The position numbers and the translations under genes are program-made. The notes beneath the pieces were generated by a model. That model saw only the letters and a program-made list of their open reading frames with translations, was not told where the DNA came from and searched no databases. A stretch of 64,000 nt of DNA from JAHBTB01 sp964451255 (GTDB lineage: Bacteria > Armatimonadota > Fimbriimonadia > Fimbriimonadales > Fimbriimonadaceae), in the NCBI GenBank assembly GCA_964451255.1, contig CAYVHL010000009.1:1-64000 (forward strand), read 5' to 3'. Shown here one piece after another: positions 23,781 through 32,668 of the stretch. The first letter of the stretch is position 1. Each line of letters starts with the position of its first letter.

Positions 23781-24058
23781 ACAACGCGTTCTATCACAAA
23801 CTGGTGGACATGTACGCCGGCGAGGAACTCACGGAAGAGCTCACCGCCGAGATGGACGAAGCCGCCGCACACGACCCTGCCCTCCGCCTTGACATGGACA
23901 GCCTGAGGCGCACCGTCCGTGTGCTCAAGACCTTGCCTGAACCCGAGATGACCGAGGTGTGCACCCAGCGCATCCTGCGGAAGATCCTTGACGGCGCCGA
24001 GGTGCCCGTCGAGTTCGTCGACCCGGTCGTCTTACGCCAGTACCGCCTCTTTAGTTGA
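23777..24058 (+). CDS. Small soluble partner of the ECF sigma factor (candidate anti-sigma)
   Basis: 93 residues, acidic, helical, starting MNNAFYHKLVDMYAGEELTEELTAEMDEAAAHDPALRLDM and overlapping the sigma gene stop (ATGA). The first 50 residues resemble the sigma-binding helices of zinc-less anti-sigma domains (LxDxYxxGELxxE...HxxxC is replaced by a form without cysteine or histidine ligands). There is no transmembrane helix, so unlike most partners it would be a cytosolic regulator. The assignment is by position and weak pattern. Confidence 0.55.
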   Translation: MNNAFYHKLVDMYAGEELTEELTAEMDEAAAHDPALRLDMDSLRRTVRVLKTLPEPEMTEVCTQRILRKILDGAEVPVEFVDPVVLRQYRLFS

Positions 24059-24086
24059 CCGACCTGCTAGACTTCTCTGACCGTAT

Positions 24087-25187
24087 ATGAAGGCCACCGT
24101 CACCCGCAAGGAACTCTCCGACGCGCTCGCCATTGCCGGGGCGGCGAGCAGCACCAGGTCGTCGTTGCCCGTGCTCATGTCCATCCGGATCGAAGCCACC
24201 AGCGCCGGACTGGTGCTCACCGGCTGCGACGGCGAGATGTGGGCGACCGCGACCCTGTCCGCTAACGTCACCGAAGAGGGCTCGGTCTGTGTGCAACAGC
24301 GCCTTCTCTCGGACATCGTCGCCGCCCTGCCCGAGGTCCAAGTCACTTTGGAACTGAGCGGCACCGCCGTCTATCTCCGTGCCGGCCAGTCGGACTGGAT
24401 GATGCTGGCGATGCCCGCGGACGAGTTCCCGACGATGCCAGACGTGAAGCCGTCGTCGGAGCTCACGCTCGCCGCCGACGACCTCCGTGGGGCCATAGAT
24501 GGTGTGGCCTTCGCCGTCAGCGAAGACACCAGCCGCCCGGTGCTCACCGGAGTCCAGTTCAAGTACGACGGGGACACCATGACCTTGGTCGCGACCGACA
24601 CCCACCGCCTGGCGGTGACAAGGGTCCACAAGCAAGGATTGGGAAGCTCCATCGAGGCGGTCGTGCCGGACAAGGCGCTGCGCGCCATCCGCGCCTTGCC
24701 GATCACCGGCGAAGAGACCCTGACCATCGGGTTTGACGAAACGAGGCTCTTGGTCGACATCGGCACCGCCAAGGTGGTGAGCCAACTTCTGAGCGGCACC
24801 TATCCCAACTGGGAACGGGTCGTACCGTCGGAGTTCACCCGCACCTGGCAGGTCGACCGCAAAGAACTCCAGGACAACGTCAAGCGGATCATGATCTTGG
24901 CCCGCGACAACGCCAACAGGGTCAAGTTCTCCGGCACCGGTGACAGGATCGTGATCTCCGCTAGGAGCGAGGACAAAGGCGAGGCCAAGGAAGAACTGGA
25001 GATCATCAGTAAGAACGGCGACCTGGAGATCGCGTTCAACGGCCGCTACGTGATCGACGCCCTCTCCGCGATGCCTGGCGAAGGCATCCGGGCGGAGATG
25101 ACAGAGGCCTCACGCCCTGCCGTCCTACGGCCGGCCGAGAACGGCGACGACCATTTCTGTGTCGTGATGCCGATGGCTATCGGCTGA
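24087..25187 (+). CDS. dnaN: DNA polymerase III beta sliding clamp
   Basis: Ring-shaped processivity factor that tethers the replicative polymerase to DNA. The 366-residue product has the three-domain clamp layout, with RKELSDALAIAGAAS at the start, the domain-2 segment DTSRPVLTGVQF and VATDTHRLAVTR, the domain-3 FPNW-like GTYPNWERVVP, and the C-terminal CVVMPM motif that forms part of the peptide-binding pocket. dnaN normally sits beside dnaA at the origin; here dnaA is absent from at least 24 kb on the left and 39 kb on the right. A strong bidirectional terminator follows. Confidence 0.95.
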   Translation: MKATVTRKELSDALAIAGAASSTRSSLPVLMSIRIEATSAGLVLTGCDGEMWATATLSANVTEEGSVCVQQRLLSDIVAALPEVQVTLELSGTAVYLRAGQSDWMMLAMPADEFPTMPDVKPSSELTLAADDLRGAIDGVAFAVSEDTSRPVLTGVQFKYDGDTMTLVATDTHRLAVTRVHKQGLGSSIEAVVPDKALRAIRALPITGEETLTIGFDETRLLVDIGTAKVVSQLLSGTYPNWERVVPSEFTRTWQVDRKELQDNVKRIMILARDNANRVKFSGTGDRIVISARSEDKGEAKEELEIISKNGDLEIAFNGRYVIDALSAMPGEGIRAEMTEASRPAVLRPAENGDDHFCVVMPMAIG

Positions 25188-25203
25188 ACCATCAGCCCTC
25201 GAC

Positions 25204-25246
25204 AAAAACACATGCCCGGCGAACGAGTCGCCGGGCATATGTTTTT
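25204..25246. terminator. Bidirectional intrinsic terminator between dnaN and a Gfo/Idh/MocA gene
   Basis: An 18-bp stem (AAAAACACATGCCCGGCG pairing with CGCCGGGCATATGTTTTT, one mismatch) with a short AACGAGT loop. The A and T runs flank the GC core on both sides, so it can end transcription from dnaN (plus) and from the convergent dehydrogenase gene (minus). Confidence 0.88.
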
Positions 25247-25252
25247 CGTAAG

Positions 25253-26326
25253 TCAGAAGGCCATGTCGATCGGCTCTTCCTTACCCGAGACGCTGCTCTT
25301 GTAGAGCGCGTCGAAGACCGTGTTGAGCACGAGGCCGTTCTCGCCGGGCACAGGGGACGGATCGCCGTTGAGGATCGCTTTCACAAAGGCTTGCACCTCG
25401 GCGGTGTGGGCGGACTTGACCTCAGGCACGTTGCGCGGCGTCATGTCGAAGAGCTGCTTGTCCGTCTCGCTGTAGATGCGGATGGGGTCGTCGCCCCAGG
25501 CCTTGACCTCTGCCCCGGCCTTGGTGCCGAAGAGTTGGGTGCGGAACACCTCCTTTTCGATGTTCGACATGAACGAACTCTCCAGGACCACGACAGCGCC
25601 GTTGTCAAAGCGGATGAACCCGACCGCCATGTCCTCCACGGTGAATCGCTTCCTGTCGTAGTCGCCCCAGTAGTTGAAGAGTTCAGGGTCCTTGCCCAAG
25701 GTGTCCCAAGTCTTGCCGCTCGCGCTGACCGGCTTCGGATAGCCCATTAGGAACAAGGTGAAGTCCAAGACGTGGACGCCGATGTCCACCAGGGGGCCGC
25801 CGCCCTGTTGCTCCTTGTCGATGAACACCCCCCAAGCGGGCACACCACGGCGGCGCAACGCCTGCGCGCGGGCGAAGTAGATGTCGCCCATATGGCCGTT
25901 GTCGATGAACTCCTTCATGAACCGGCCCGAACCCGTGAACCTGTTCTGAAGGGCGACCTGGAGGATCTTCCCGCTGTCCTTGGCGGCACGGCACATAGCC
26001 CTGGCCTCGTCGCCGTTCATCGCGAGAGGCTTCTCGCACAAGACGTGCTTGCCTGCGTTCAAGGCGTCGATCGTCGGCTGCTTGTGGTACTTGTTGGGGG
26101 TCGTGACACTGACGGCGTCGACCGACTTGTCCTTCAACACGTCGTGATAGTCATGGGTGACGTTGGGGATGTTATGGTCTGCCGCCACCTGCTTCGCAAG
26201 GTCGGCGTCGACGTCGCACGCCCAGACGATCTCGCATTCGTCAGGGATGCTCTGGTAGCCCGGGATGTGGCACCCACGGCATATACCCCCGGTTCCGATA
26301 AGGCCGATCTTCAACTTCTTTGCCAT
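25253..26326 (-). CDS. Gfo/Idh/MocA-family oxidoreductase
   Basis: 357 residues: N-terminal NAD(P)-binding Rossmann fold with IGLIGTGGICRGCHIPGY, then VTTPNKYHKQPTIDALNAGKHVLCEKPLA, the conserved EKP motif whose lysine is used in catalysis, and a C-terminal beta-sheet domain with GGGPLVDIGVHVLD. Family members oxidise sugars, inositols or their derivatives with NAD(P). The substrate is not predictable. A second family member lies at 33577-34557 but with different neighbours. It is divergent from the FmdB-like gene. Confidence 0.88.
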   Translation of the reverse strand: MAKKLKIGLIGTGGICRGCHIPGYQSIPDECEIVWACDVDADLAKQVAADHNIPNVTHDYHDVLKDKSVDAVSVTTPNKYHKQPTIDALNAGKHVLCEKPLAMNGDEARAMCRAAKDSGKILQVALQNRFTGSGRFMKEFIDNGHMGDIYFARAQALRRRGVPAWGVFIDKEQQGGGPLVDIGVHVLDFTLFLMGYPKPVSASGKTWDTLGKDPELFNYWGDYDRKRFTVEDMAVGFIRFDNGAVVVLESSFMSNIEKEVFRTQLFGTKAGAEVKAWGDDPIRIYSETDKQLFDMTPRNVPEVKSAHTAEVQAFVKAILNGDPSPVPGENGLVLNTVFDALYKSSVSGKEEPIDMAF

Positions 26327-26385
26327 CTCTACGAAGGATACCGGCGGGGAGCCAGGGCATCATCCTACGTGGGCTCAAAAAGGAT

Positions 26386-26685
26386 ATGTCACAATCACGC
26401 GACGTGCCGATCTACGTCTACGAGTGTAAGTCTTGCGCCAAGACTATCGAAGTCGAACAGCGCATAACCGAAGATCCCTTGACCGATTGTGACTGCGGCG
26501 CCAAAGGCGCCCTCAAGCGAGTCATCCAACCTACGGCGGTGATGTTCAAGGGGACGGGGTTCTACGTGAACGACTCGCAGAAGTCCGCCACGCCCAGCGC
26601 GAAGACCGAGGCACCGGAGGCGAAGCCCGCCGCCGAATGCGGCCAGGGCGCATGCCCGGCCTGCACCCCGGCCGATGCCGAGTGA
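26386..26685 (+). CDS. FmdB-type zinc-ribbon protein
   Basis: 99 residues from the ATG at 26386; a GTG at 26404 would give the usual family beginning (M)PIYVYECKSCAKTIEV and may be the true start. CxxC pairs at CKSC and CDCG, followed by a VIQPTAVMFKGTGFYVND segment, match FmdB regulatory-type zinc ribbons. The C-terminal tail is Ala/Pro/Lys-rich with extra cysteines (CGQGACPAC), a feature of the longer FmdB subgroup. The function of the family is poorly known. It is followed 10 bases later by a convergent gene. Confidence 0.78.
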   Translation: MSQSRDVPIYVYECKSCAKTIEVEQRITEDPLTDCDCGAKGALKRVIQPTAVMFKGTGFYVNDSQKSATPSAKTEAPEAKPAAECGQGACPACTPADAE

Positions 26686-26695
26686 CGGGCACGAC

Positions 26696-27748
26696 CTATT
26701 TCTTCAGCGTCGCCAGGTAGGCGTCATAGGACGCTTTGTCGTTCGGCACCTGGATCTTGCCGTCCATGATCTGCTGTTTGACTTCGTCCAGCTTGGCCAG
26801 GTTGGCCGCGCCGATCTTGTCCTTGGTGAAGGTCATGGGCGACGTGCCGACGCCCCCTGCCTTCAAGTCGTAGATCTTGTCACCTGCGGACCACTTGCCG
26901 TCTTGTAAGTCCTTGATTGTTTGGTAAACCGCCTCGTCGACCCTCTTGACCATGGAAGTCAAGACAAATCCTTCCGCGATGGCGTCCTGATCCTTATCGA
27001 CGCCGATCGCGTACTTGCCAGACTCCTGTGCGGCGCGGATCACACCGACTCCCGCAAGGCCGGCCGCGTGGTAGACGATATCGGCACCGTCGCCATAAAG
27101 GAGTGTCGCGGCGGTCTTGGCAGAATCGACGTTGTCCCAACTGCCCACGTACTTGCTCGGCAACAACGTGACAGCGGGGTTTGCTGCCTTCGCGCCAGCC
27201 GCATAGCCATACTCGAACTTCTCGATCAAGGGGAGCTTCATACCGCCGACGAACCCGATCTTGTTGGTCTTGGTCATCAAGCCAGCCAGATATCCGACGA
27301 GATAACTTCCCTCCTCTTCCTTGAACAAGAGGGCCCGGACATTGGGAGCCTTCACCGCCCCGTCGACGATCGCAAACTTCGTGTCGGGGTTTGCGTCCGC
27401 CGCACGTTGAAGGGCGGTCTGCATGGTGATGCCGACAGCAATGACCAGGTCGCACTTCTTGTCGACCAGGGCCTCTAAGTTGGACTCATAATCGCTGTCC
27501 GAATGGCTTTCGACCGGGAATTCTTCGATGCCGAGCTCCTTGGCCGCCTTATCGAGCCCCGCCTTTGCGCTCTCGTTGAACCCCTTGTCGTGGACGCCGC
27601 CCTTGTCGAAGACCACACCGATCTTGAGCTTTCCGGGCGTCGCTTCGGAGTCGGCCGCCTTCCCCGCTCCCGAGCCCGTCGGGCCGCAACCTACGACCAT
27701 GAAGAGAGCGACGGCGCCCGCCGCCAGACACCATTTCCTGTGACCCAT
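26696..27748 (-). CDS. BMP-family ABC transporter substrate-binding lipoprotein
   Basis: 350 residues with a lipoprotein signal (lipobox VVGC) and the BMP/TmpC periplasmic-binding fold: KIGVVFDKGGVHDKGFNESA near the N-terminus, DLVIAVGITMQTAL, KFAIVDG and later GVGVIRAAQESGKYAIGVDKDQ. Members bind nucleosides (purine nucleoside uptake in spirochaetes and streptococci) or related ligands. The ATG at 27746-27748 is preferred over one 24 bases upstream, with GAGGGAAAC as ribosome site. No permease or ATPase gene accompanies it, unusual for the family. Confidence 0.88.
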   Translation of the reverse strand: MGHRKWCLAAGAVALFMVVGCGPTGSGAGKAADSEATPGKLKIGVVFDKGGVHDKGFNESAKAGLDKAAKELGIEEFPVESHSDSDYESNLEALVDKKCDLVIAVGITMQTALQRAADANPDTKFAIVDGAVKAPNVRALLFKEEEGSYLVGYLAGLMTKTNKIGFVGGMKLPLIEKFEYGYAAGAKAANPAVTLLPSKYVGSWDNVDSAKTAATLLYGDGADIVYHAAGLAGVGVIRAAQESGKYAIGVDKDQDAIAEGFVLTSMVKRVDEAVYQTIKDLQDGKWSAGDKIYDLKAGGVGTSPMTFTKDKIGAANLAKLDEVKQQIMDGKIQVPNDKASYDAYLATLKK

Positions 27749-27820
27749 CACGTTTCCCTCGGACAGGTACAATACCTTGTCGCGGCAACGCCCTTTGCCG
27801 TCCCGACGAGGTCTTTCGCC

Positions 27821-28381
27821 TTGATCACCTGTAACCTCACCAAGCCCGAATCCACATTCGACACCATCCGCAAGTCTTATAAGGACTTGAAGCCGACCGA
27901 CGCCGCCCTCATCGCAACCGCCCTCGTTGAGGCTGGCCGCTCAGCCGACGCCGTGTACGACGGCGAAAGCCACGCATGGCCGGACGACTATCAGGCATTG
28001 GCCAAGAGCATCGCCCAAGAAGTGCGGCAGGTTCAGGAGACGGTCGAGACGGATAAGACGAAAAAAGCGGCAAAGACCACTGAGGAGGAACCGGTCACGC
28101 TGACCGTCCACCTCCGACCCAGCTACAAGGCGGGCGAGGCCATCCTTGTGGATCGTGACGACCTCCGGACACTCTTCGCCGACATCGTGGAAGAAGGTGT
28201 CGAGTATCTGTATTCGCCGACGGACATCGGCTGGCCCTGGACCCTCGAGCGTGTCAACTGGGCGACATTCAGCGGTGGAGAGCTACGGCGTCGGGTCAAG
28301 TTCCGGGCCGAATTTGAAGGCGGGCACACCGGGGTAGAACTTGGCCCCGGCGGAAAGAAACGCGCCAGCCGCTCCAAGTGA
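27821..28381 (+). CDS. Hypothetical protein
   Basis: 186 residues from a TTG at 27821, the first start codon in this frame beyond the region antisense to the BMP gene; GAGG at 27808-27811 may serve as ribosome site. The protein has a charged helical first half, a Lys/Glu linker (ETDKTKKAAKTTEEEP), and a second half with GEAILVDRDDLRTLF and GWPWTLERVNWATFSGG. No family recognised. It lies 25 bases before the next gene on the same strand. The longer frame from 27503 is antisense to bmp and is rejected. Confidence 0.55.
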   Translation: MITCNLTKPESTFDTIRKSYKDLKPTDAALIATALVEAGRSADAVYDGESHAWPDDYQALAKSIAQEVRQVQETVETDKTKKAAKTTEEEPVTLTVHLRPSYKAGEAILVDRDDLRTLFADIVEEGVEYLYSPTDIGWPWTLERVNWATFSGGELRRRVKFRAEFEGGHTGVELGPGGKKRASRSK

Positions 28382-28406
28382 CCCCGCTTTCTGTTAGCAT
28401 AGTCTT

Positions 28407-30740
28407 GTGACTGCTCTCCTCGCGGCCCTGATCTTGGTGCGTCCGGCGCCGCTTTGGAGCGTCAATCCCAACCATACGTTGGTGTGGGGTGATAAGCCAT
28501 ACATGCCCGTTGGCGTCCGCCTGAAGGGTGAACCTCCGCTCATCAAGCAAGCGCTCGCCTCCGGAGTCAGGGACTTCATAGTCGACCTGCCGTCAGACGG
28601 GACGGGTTGGGCAGAGGCGGTTGGTGAACTCGAGGCGGCAAAGGCGCGCTACGTCGTCGCTATCGCCACCGAATCCCCACGGGCCAAGGTGTTCGACGTG
28701 GAGCCGGACGCCTATCGTGTCCCCAACATCGAGGGGCCCTTCCATCTGACTTTCGATATGCCAGGGGCCGACAAAGCGTTGGTCGTGTTGGCCCAACAGA
28801 CGTCCGCGACAGAAAGGTGGCGAAAGACGATCCCGGTCGTCAACGGCAAGCTGAAGATCGACGACGACCAAGGCCCAGGTTCGCCGTGCGTCCTACTTAT
28901 CTATCCCTATCTCAAGGTCTCGGAGGTCACAGATTTTTGGGAGCAGTTCGACGGGCACCGTGACACGCTTCTCGCCACGTTGGGCAGGTTCAAAGCAGGG
29001 CCTGGTTTTCGTGGCATTCTGAACCCCCTTGGAACAGTCAAGGCGTTCATCCCCAAGGCTCCGGAGTATGTTCCGCTTTCGGCGATGTTCAGGGTCGAGT
29101 TGGAAGCCTTTCTCCGGAAAAACTATCCTAACCCGACCGTCGCGGCGCAAGCTTGGTCACTGGGATTCAACGACTTAGGCGACTTCCATGACTTCGCCCG
29201 GCTCGTACCGCTCTGGAACGGCAAGCGTGGGATGCCGCTCGTTTATGACCCCGACAACGACCGGACATACACATGCGAGACTCAGAAGTCCCGGATGTGG
29301 AGCGACCTCAGGCAGGTCATGTCGGCCAGCGCCAAGAGGCGGTATGCCAACCTCGTCGACGCGGTGCAACAGGCCGTCGGTGTGCCTGTCATAGAAGAGT
29401 GGCGAGGGTGGGGTGGGCCCTACGAAGACGACGTGCCCACCGCCGGTGTCGGCGCCTCCCTGCACGTCGATCGCCTTGGGCAACTGGTCGAAGCCGCTTG
29501 CCGGCCGACCAGCACGTTGCTTCGCAGCCTTAGCCGGTTTGGTTGGGCGACCGGTGTCACCCTCGGGTCATCCGCCGACAGTGCCAACGCCCAAGAGGTG
29601 TTCGACATGCTCACCAGCATGGGTATGCGGGGTTGCTTCTTCCGTTGTTCAACCGACAAGGAGTTCAAGGCGCTGGCCGACTTGTCATCCCAGGTGGACC
29701 CCGACGCCGCTCAATGGAAGCCGAACGCCCTCTTCTATCCCGAGGCGGCGAACGACCCGGCCGCCCCAGGCAGGCTGGGCGGCAACCTTTGGTGGCTCCC
29801 AGCCCCAATCCCAGGCGAGCGGCTAGACCTTGGTTCGGGCTTGGAGGGCTACACCTTTACCGATAGCAAAGGCCAGGCGATGGCGGTATGGTCGGTGTCC
29901 GGGACGACAAAGGCTGCGTTCAAAGTCCAAGATCCAGGCAAGCTAGTCTTTGAGGCGACCGACGGCAGTCAAGTCGTCAAGAACCTGAGAAAGCAGGTAC
30001 TCGAGATCCAAGTGCCGCCCTCTCCACTCATCATCCGCGGTTTTGACGTCATGCCCACTCCGGTGGACGACTACGGCGAAGCTCTCGTCGAAGTCCGCGC
30101 CGCCATCGATAAACTTCCTCTGATCGCAGACATCGAGGGCGACGGCCTTTACAAAATCAAGAACATCGTCGACGGGTTCGATAGGTCACCCGATCTGTCA
30201 TACCGGCTCCTCAAGGAGATGCAGGCGAAGATGGCTGTCCGGACGTCTCCCTACAACTGGATCGAGGCCGACAAGACACCCGATCTGCTCTTTGCCAGCA
30301 GGGGTGATCTGGCGGGCGCCAGCGACGGCCACGTCCTGGTCATAGCTGATAAGTTGGGAGTTGATGGACGGGCGACAGTGAACTTCCCGTTCCTGCCCAG
30401 GGTAAACGGTACCAACGAGGTCTGGATGTCCGCGCGGGTGGCGCCGCAAGACCGTGATGCGGTTATTGTCAGGTGTGGGAGCCAGACATGGACTCTGAAC
30501 CAGCCGCCCAAGAGCTTCTACGGAATGGGATTGGCGTGGTTCAAGCTCGGTGACGTCGACCTCAACGGACAATCGATGGTCTCAGTCCAGACGACCAGAC
30601 CCAACGTTGAGGTGGCCATCGACGTGATCATGGTGTCACCCAAACCCTTCCGGCCCCGTGGCCCACGACCGCCTCTCGACTTCCTCAGGACTTTCCTTGC
30701 TCCCGTGAAGGGGGGAGGAAAGGGTTCTGGCGGCCTTTGA
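28407..30740 (+). CDS. Secreted protein with GH-A-like (beta-galactosidase type) core
   Basis: 777 residues from a GTG start with a weak N-terminal signal (ALLAALILVRPAPLWS). A TIM-barrel-like region (about 60-430) contains FRVELEAFLRKNYPNPTVAAQAW, a helix typical of GH42-like enzymes, and a later GVPVIEEWRGWGGPYEDD segment with a candidate catalytic glutamate. The C-terminal third is beta-rich and could be a carbohydrate-binding domain. Family placement is tentative, since I cannot identify both catalytic glutamates. Its last 56 bases overlap the convergent VanX-like gene. Confidence 0.5.
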   Translation: MTALLAALILVRPAPLWSVNPNHTLVWGDKPYMPVGVRLKGEPPLIKQALASGVRDFIVDLPSDGTGWAEAVGELEAAKARYVVAIATESPRAKVFDVEPDAYRVPNIEGPFHLTFDMPGADKALVVLAQQTSATERWRKTIPVVNGKLKIDDDQGPGSPCVLLIYPYLKVSEVTDFWEQFDGHRDTLLATLGRFKAGPGFRGILNPLGTVKAFIPKAPEYVPLSAMFRVELEAFLRKNYPNPTVAAQAWSLGFNDLGDFHDFARLVPLWNGKRGMPLVYDPDNDRTYTCETQKSRMWSDLRQVMSASAKRRYANLVDAVQQAVGVPVIEEWRGWGGPYEDDVPTAGVGASLHVDRLGQLVEAACRPTSTLLRSLSRFGWATGVTLGSSADSANAQEVFDMLTSMGMRGCFFRCSTDKEFKALADLSSQVDPDAAQWKPNALFYPEAANDPAAPGRLGGNLWWLPAPIPGERLDLGSGLEGYTFTDSKGQAMAVWSVSGTTKAAFKVQDPGKLVFEATDGSQVVKNLRKQVLEIQVPPSPLIIRGFDVMPTPVDDYGEALVEVRAAIDKLPLIADIEGDGLYKIKNIVDGFDRSPDLSYRLLKEMQAKMAVRTSPYNWIEADKTPDLLFASRGDLAGASDGHVLVIADKLGVDGRATVNFPFLPRVNGTNEVWMSARVAPQDRDAVIVRCGSQTWTLNQPPKSFYGMGLAWFKLGDVDLNGQSMVSVQTTRPNVEVAIDVIMVSPKPFRPRGPRPPLDFLRTFLAPVKGGGKGSGGL

Positions 30741-31431
30741 CGGCCCTGTCCCACTCCTTCATCTGGGCACCAAAAAGACTTTCTGGCAAGAGGTCTATCC
30801 TGCCGTAGACGCACTCTGGCAACCCAAAGCGCACGGCCCAGCCCGCGTCACCGTAGCTGTAGTGCCACCACTCGTCCCGACAGTTGCTAAAACCGGCTCC
30901 CAACATCGCCTCAACTAGCGTGAATCGATTCCCCTGTGCCTCTGGAGTCAGACCATAGACGTACGTCGGCGCGCCATTCAACCGGGCGTGCGGGGACGTG
31001 ACGTCCAACACGTTGCCCTTGTCATCGATCAAGTGGACATCTACGGCCCCGCCGGTGCAGTGTCCTGGAGGGGCCTTTTGATCGACCGGCGCGACAAACC
31101 GACACACCATTCTTCGCGCGGTCGCAAAAGGGACGTCTGGCCGGGCTTCGTGCAAGGCGTTCCACATCCACTCATAGATGAGCTTTTGCCTTTCGAACGG
31201 CCGCCAAGCGTCGACCACACCAAGATACCGCCCGTCCGGCAACGACTTAGCCGCGGCTTCTAACTTCGATGCGACTGTCTCCCGCAAGTATGGGATCACG
31301 CTCTTTCGAATGACCCGGACAGACGGAGCGGCCTCCGCCAAGGCGACCAAAGGTTCCCCATTGTCGATCTCGTGGATGCGGTTCAGAGCCCGGATCGGCT
31401 CAGGCCGACCCTTGGTCCGATCCCAGGACAT
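30685..31431 (-). CDS. D-alanyl-D-alanine dipeptidase (VanX/DdpX family)
   Basis: 248 residues. Zinc D,D-dipeptidase that hydrolyses D-Ala-D-Ala; vancomycin-resistance operons use it to clear normal precursor, while DdpX-type enzymes recycle it. The key residues are present: arginine in VDAWRPFER, zinc ligands in GHCTGGAVDVHL (His and Asp with HxxxxxxD spacing) and the EWWH motif with catalytic glutamate and third zinc ligand. The serine usually found ahead of the first histidine is replaced by Pro-Gly. It overlaps the convergent GH-A-like gene by 56 bases and is followed after 6 bases by the SLBB gene on the same strand. Confidence 0.85.
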   Translation of the reverse strand: MSWDRTKGRPEPIRALNRIHEIDNGEPLVALAEAAPSVRVIRKSVIPYLRETVASKLEAAAKSLPDGRYLGVVDAWRPFERQKLIYEWMWNALHEARPDVPFATARRMVCRFVAPVDQKAPPGHCTGGAVDVHLIDDKGNVLDVTSPHARLNGAPTYVYGLTPEAQGNRFTLVEAMLGAGFSNCRDEWWHYSYGDAGWAVRFGLPECVYGRIDLLPESLFGAQMKEWDRAVKGRQNPFLPPSREQGKS

Positions 31432-31437
31432 GGTCGA

Positions 31438-32577
31438 CTAGAGCCCCACCAGGAAGAACAATATCGCCGCGCCCGCCGCTGTCCTCACCGTAGCATTACT
31501 GAGTTTGCCGCGCTTGTTCGGCACTTCGATCCGCATTCCTTTGCGCATATCGACGTCTCCGGTGTAGCCCTGGCTGATCTCGTTCAGGTCTATCACACGA
31601 GGCTTCTCACTGTCTGGCATATAGACTCGCACCTTGCTCAAGTCCGCATCCTCTGTAGCTCCACCGGCGGTCTTGAGCGCTTCGGTCAACGTCGAGCCCT
31701 CGGTGAGTTCAACGTCGCCAGCGCTCCGCACAAAGCCGTCTATCTTGACGACCAGTTTCTGGAGCACCTTGTCCGCAGTGATCGTGTCGCCGGGCATCAA
31801 CTTGGCATCAAGATCATCTGGCAACTTCAGCTTTCTATCGGCGTCACCTACCCGTGTGAGCCTTAAATATCCGTGCTCTGCGTCGCTGACCAGCCCCCCG
31901 GCCTTGTCGATGAAGTCTTTCAGCTTCATCCCTTCGGTCAAGTCGTACTCGCCGGGCGTCACGACCTCCCCACCCACCTTGACTTTGCCGATCACAGCGA
32001 GCGACCGAGAAATAAAGGTGACGGTGTCGCCCGCCTCAAGCTGAATGTCTCCGGCCTTGGTGGCAGGGTCGTACTCTGAAAAATCGACGACGCGCGTCGT
32101 CCCGTTGACAGACGTGATGCTGACCCGGTGCATGTCGGCCTCCGATGTCGGCTTCGCCGCCTGCACGAGGTCGCCCAAGCTCAGCCCTTGCTTATAGGCA
32201 AGTTCTCCCTGCGTGGCGCACACCCCCCGGAATTTGACTGGAGACGCTGCGACAGGTGTCGCGCCGATCGCCGGGTTTGGGGTCGTCCCCACCTTGGCCA
32301 AATCGACCGTCGCAGACTTCACGATCTTCTGTGTGACGAGGTTCTCGGCGATTTTGGCGGCGGCCTCCCTTTCCGTCAGCCCCTCGACCTTGACCGCGCC
32401 AAGGAAGTCCACCAAAACGTAGCCGTCGGAGGTGACTTTGTACTCGCGATCCAAGGAGGGTTCTTCAACGCAACTCAATTTGATCTTGTCACCCGGTGCA
32501 ATCTTTGCGTCCTGGCGTGCCGCCCACACAAACGTCGCCAGCATGGCGATCAAAACAAACACGAGCTTGCGTATCAT
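31438..32577 (-). CDS. Polysaccharide-export-type protein with SLBB domains
   Basis: 379 residues: signal peptide (about 1-20), a Poly_export domain (KIAPGDKIKLSCVEEPSLDREYKVTSDGYV), then several SLBB-type domains marked by VGGEVVTPGEYDLTEGMKLKDFIDKAGG and VKIDGFVRSAGDVELTEGSTLTEALKTAGG, and a C-terminal hydrophobic segment (AAGAAILFFLVGL). Wza-like proteins form the outer-membrane pore for exopolysaccharide. Unlike Wza it has no lipobox and a C-terminal hydrophobic segment. It may serve the exopolysaccharide process normally linked to PEP-CTERM proteins, though no synthesis genes are present here. Confidence 0.78.
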   Translation of the reverse strand: MIRKLVFVLIAMLATFVWAARQDAKIAPGDKIKLSCVEEPSLDREYKVTSDGYVLVDFLGAVKVEGLTEREAAAKIAENLVTQKIVKSATVDLAKVGTTPNPAIGATPVAASPVKFRGVCATQGELAYKQGLSLGDLVQAAKPTSEADMHRVSITSVNGTTRVVDFSEYDPATKAGDIQLEAGDTVTFISRSLAVIGKVKVGGEVVTPGEYDLTEGMKLKDFIDKAGGLVSDAEHGYLRLTRVGDADRKLKLPDDLDAKLMPGDTITADKVLQKLVVKIDGFVRSAGDVELTEGSTLTEALKTAGGATEDADLSKVRVYMPDSEKPRVIDLNEISQGYTGDVDMRKGMRIEVPNKRGKLSNATVRTAAGAAILFFLVGL

Positions 32578-32668
32578 GGCCTTCACTCTTTCCTGACGGT
32601 TATCGGCTGCATTCTGCTCCGATCCCTTCCAGGAACTTTCCACCGCTTAGGGATTCAGGCGGATTCCT

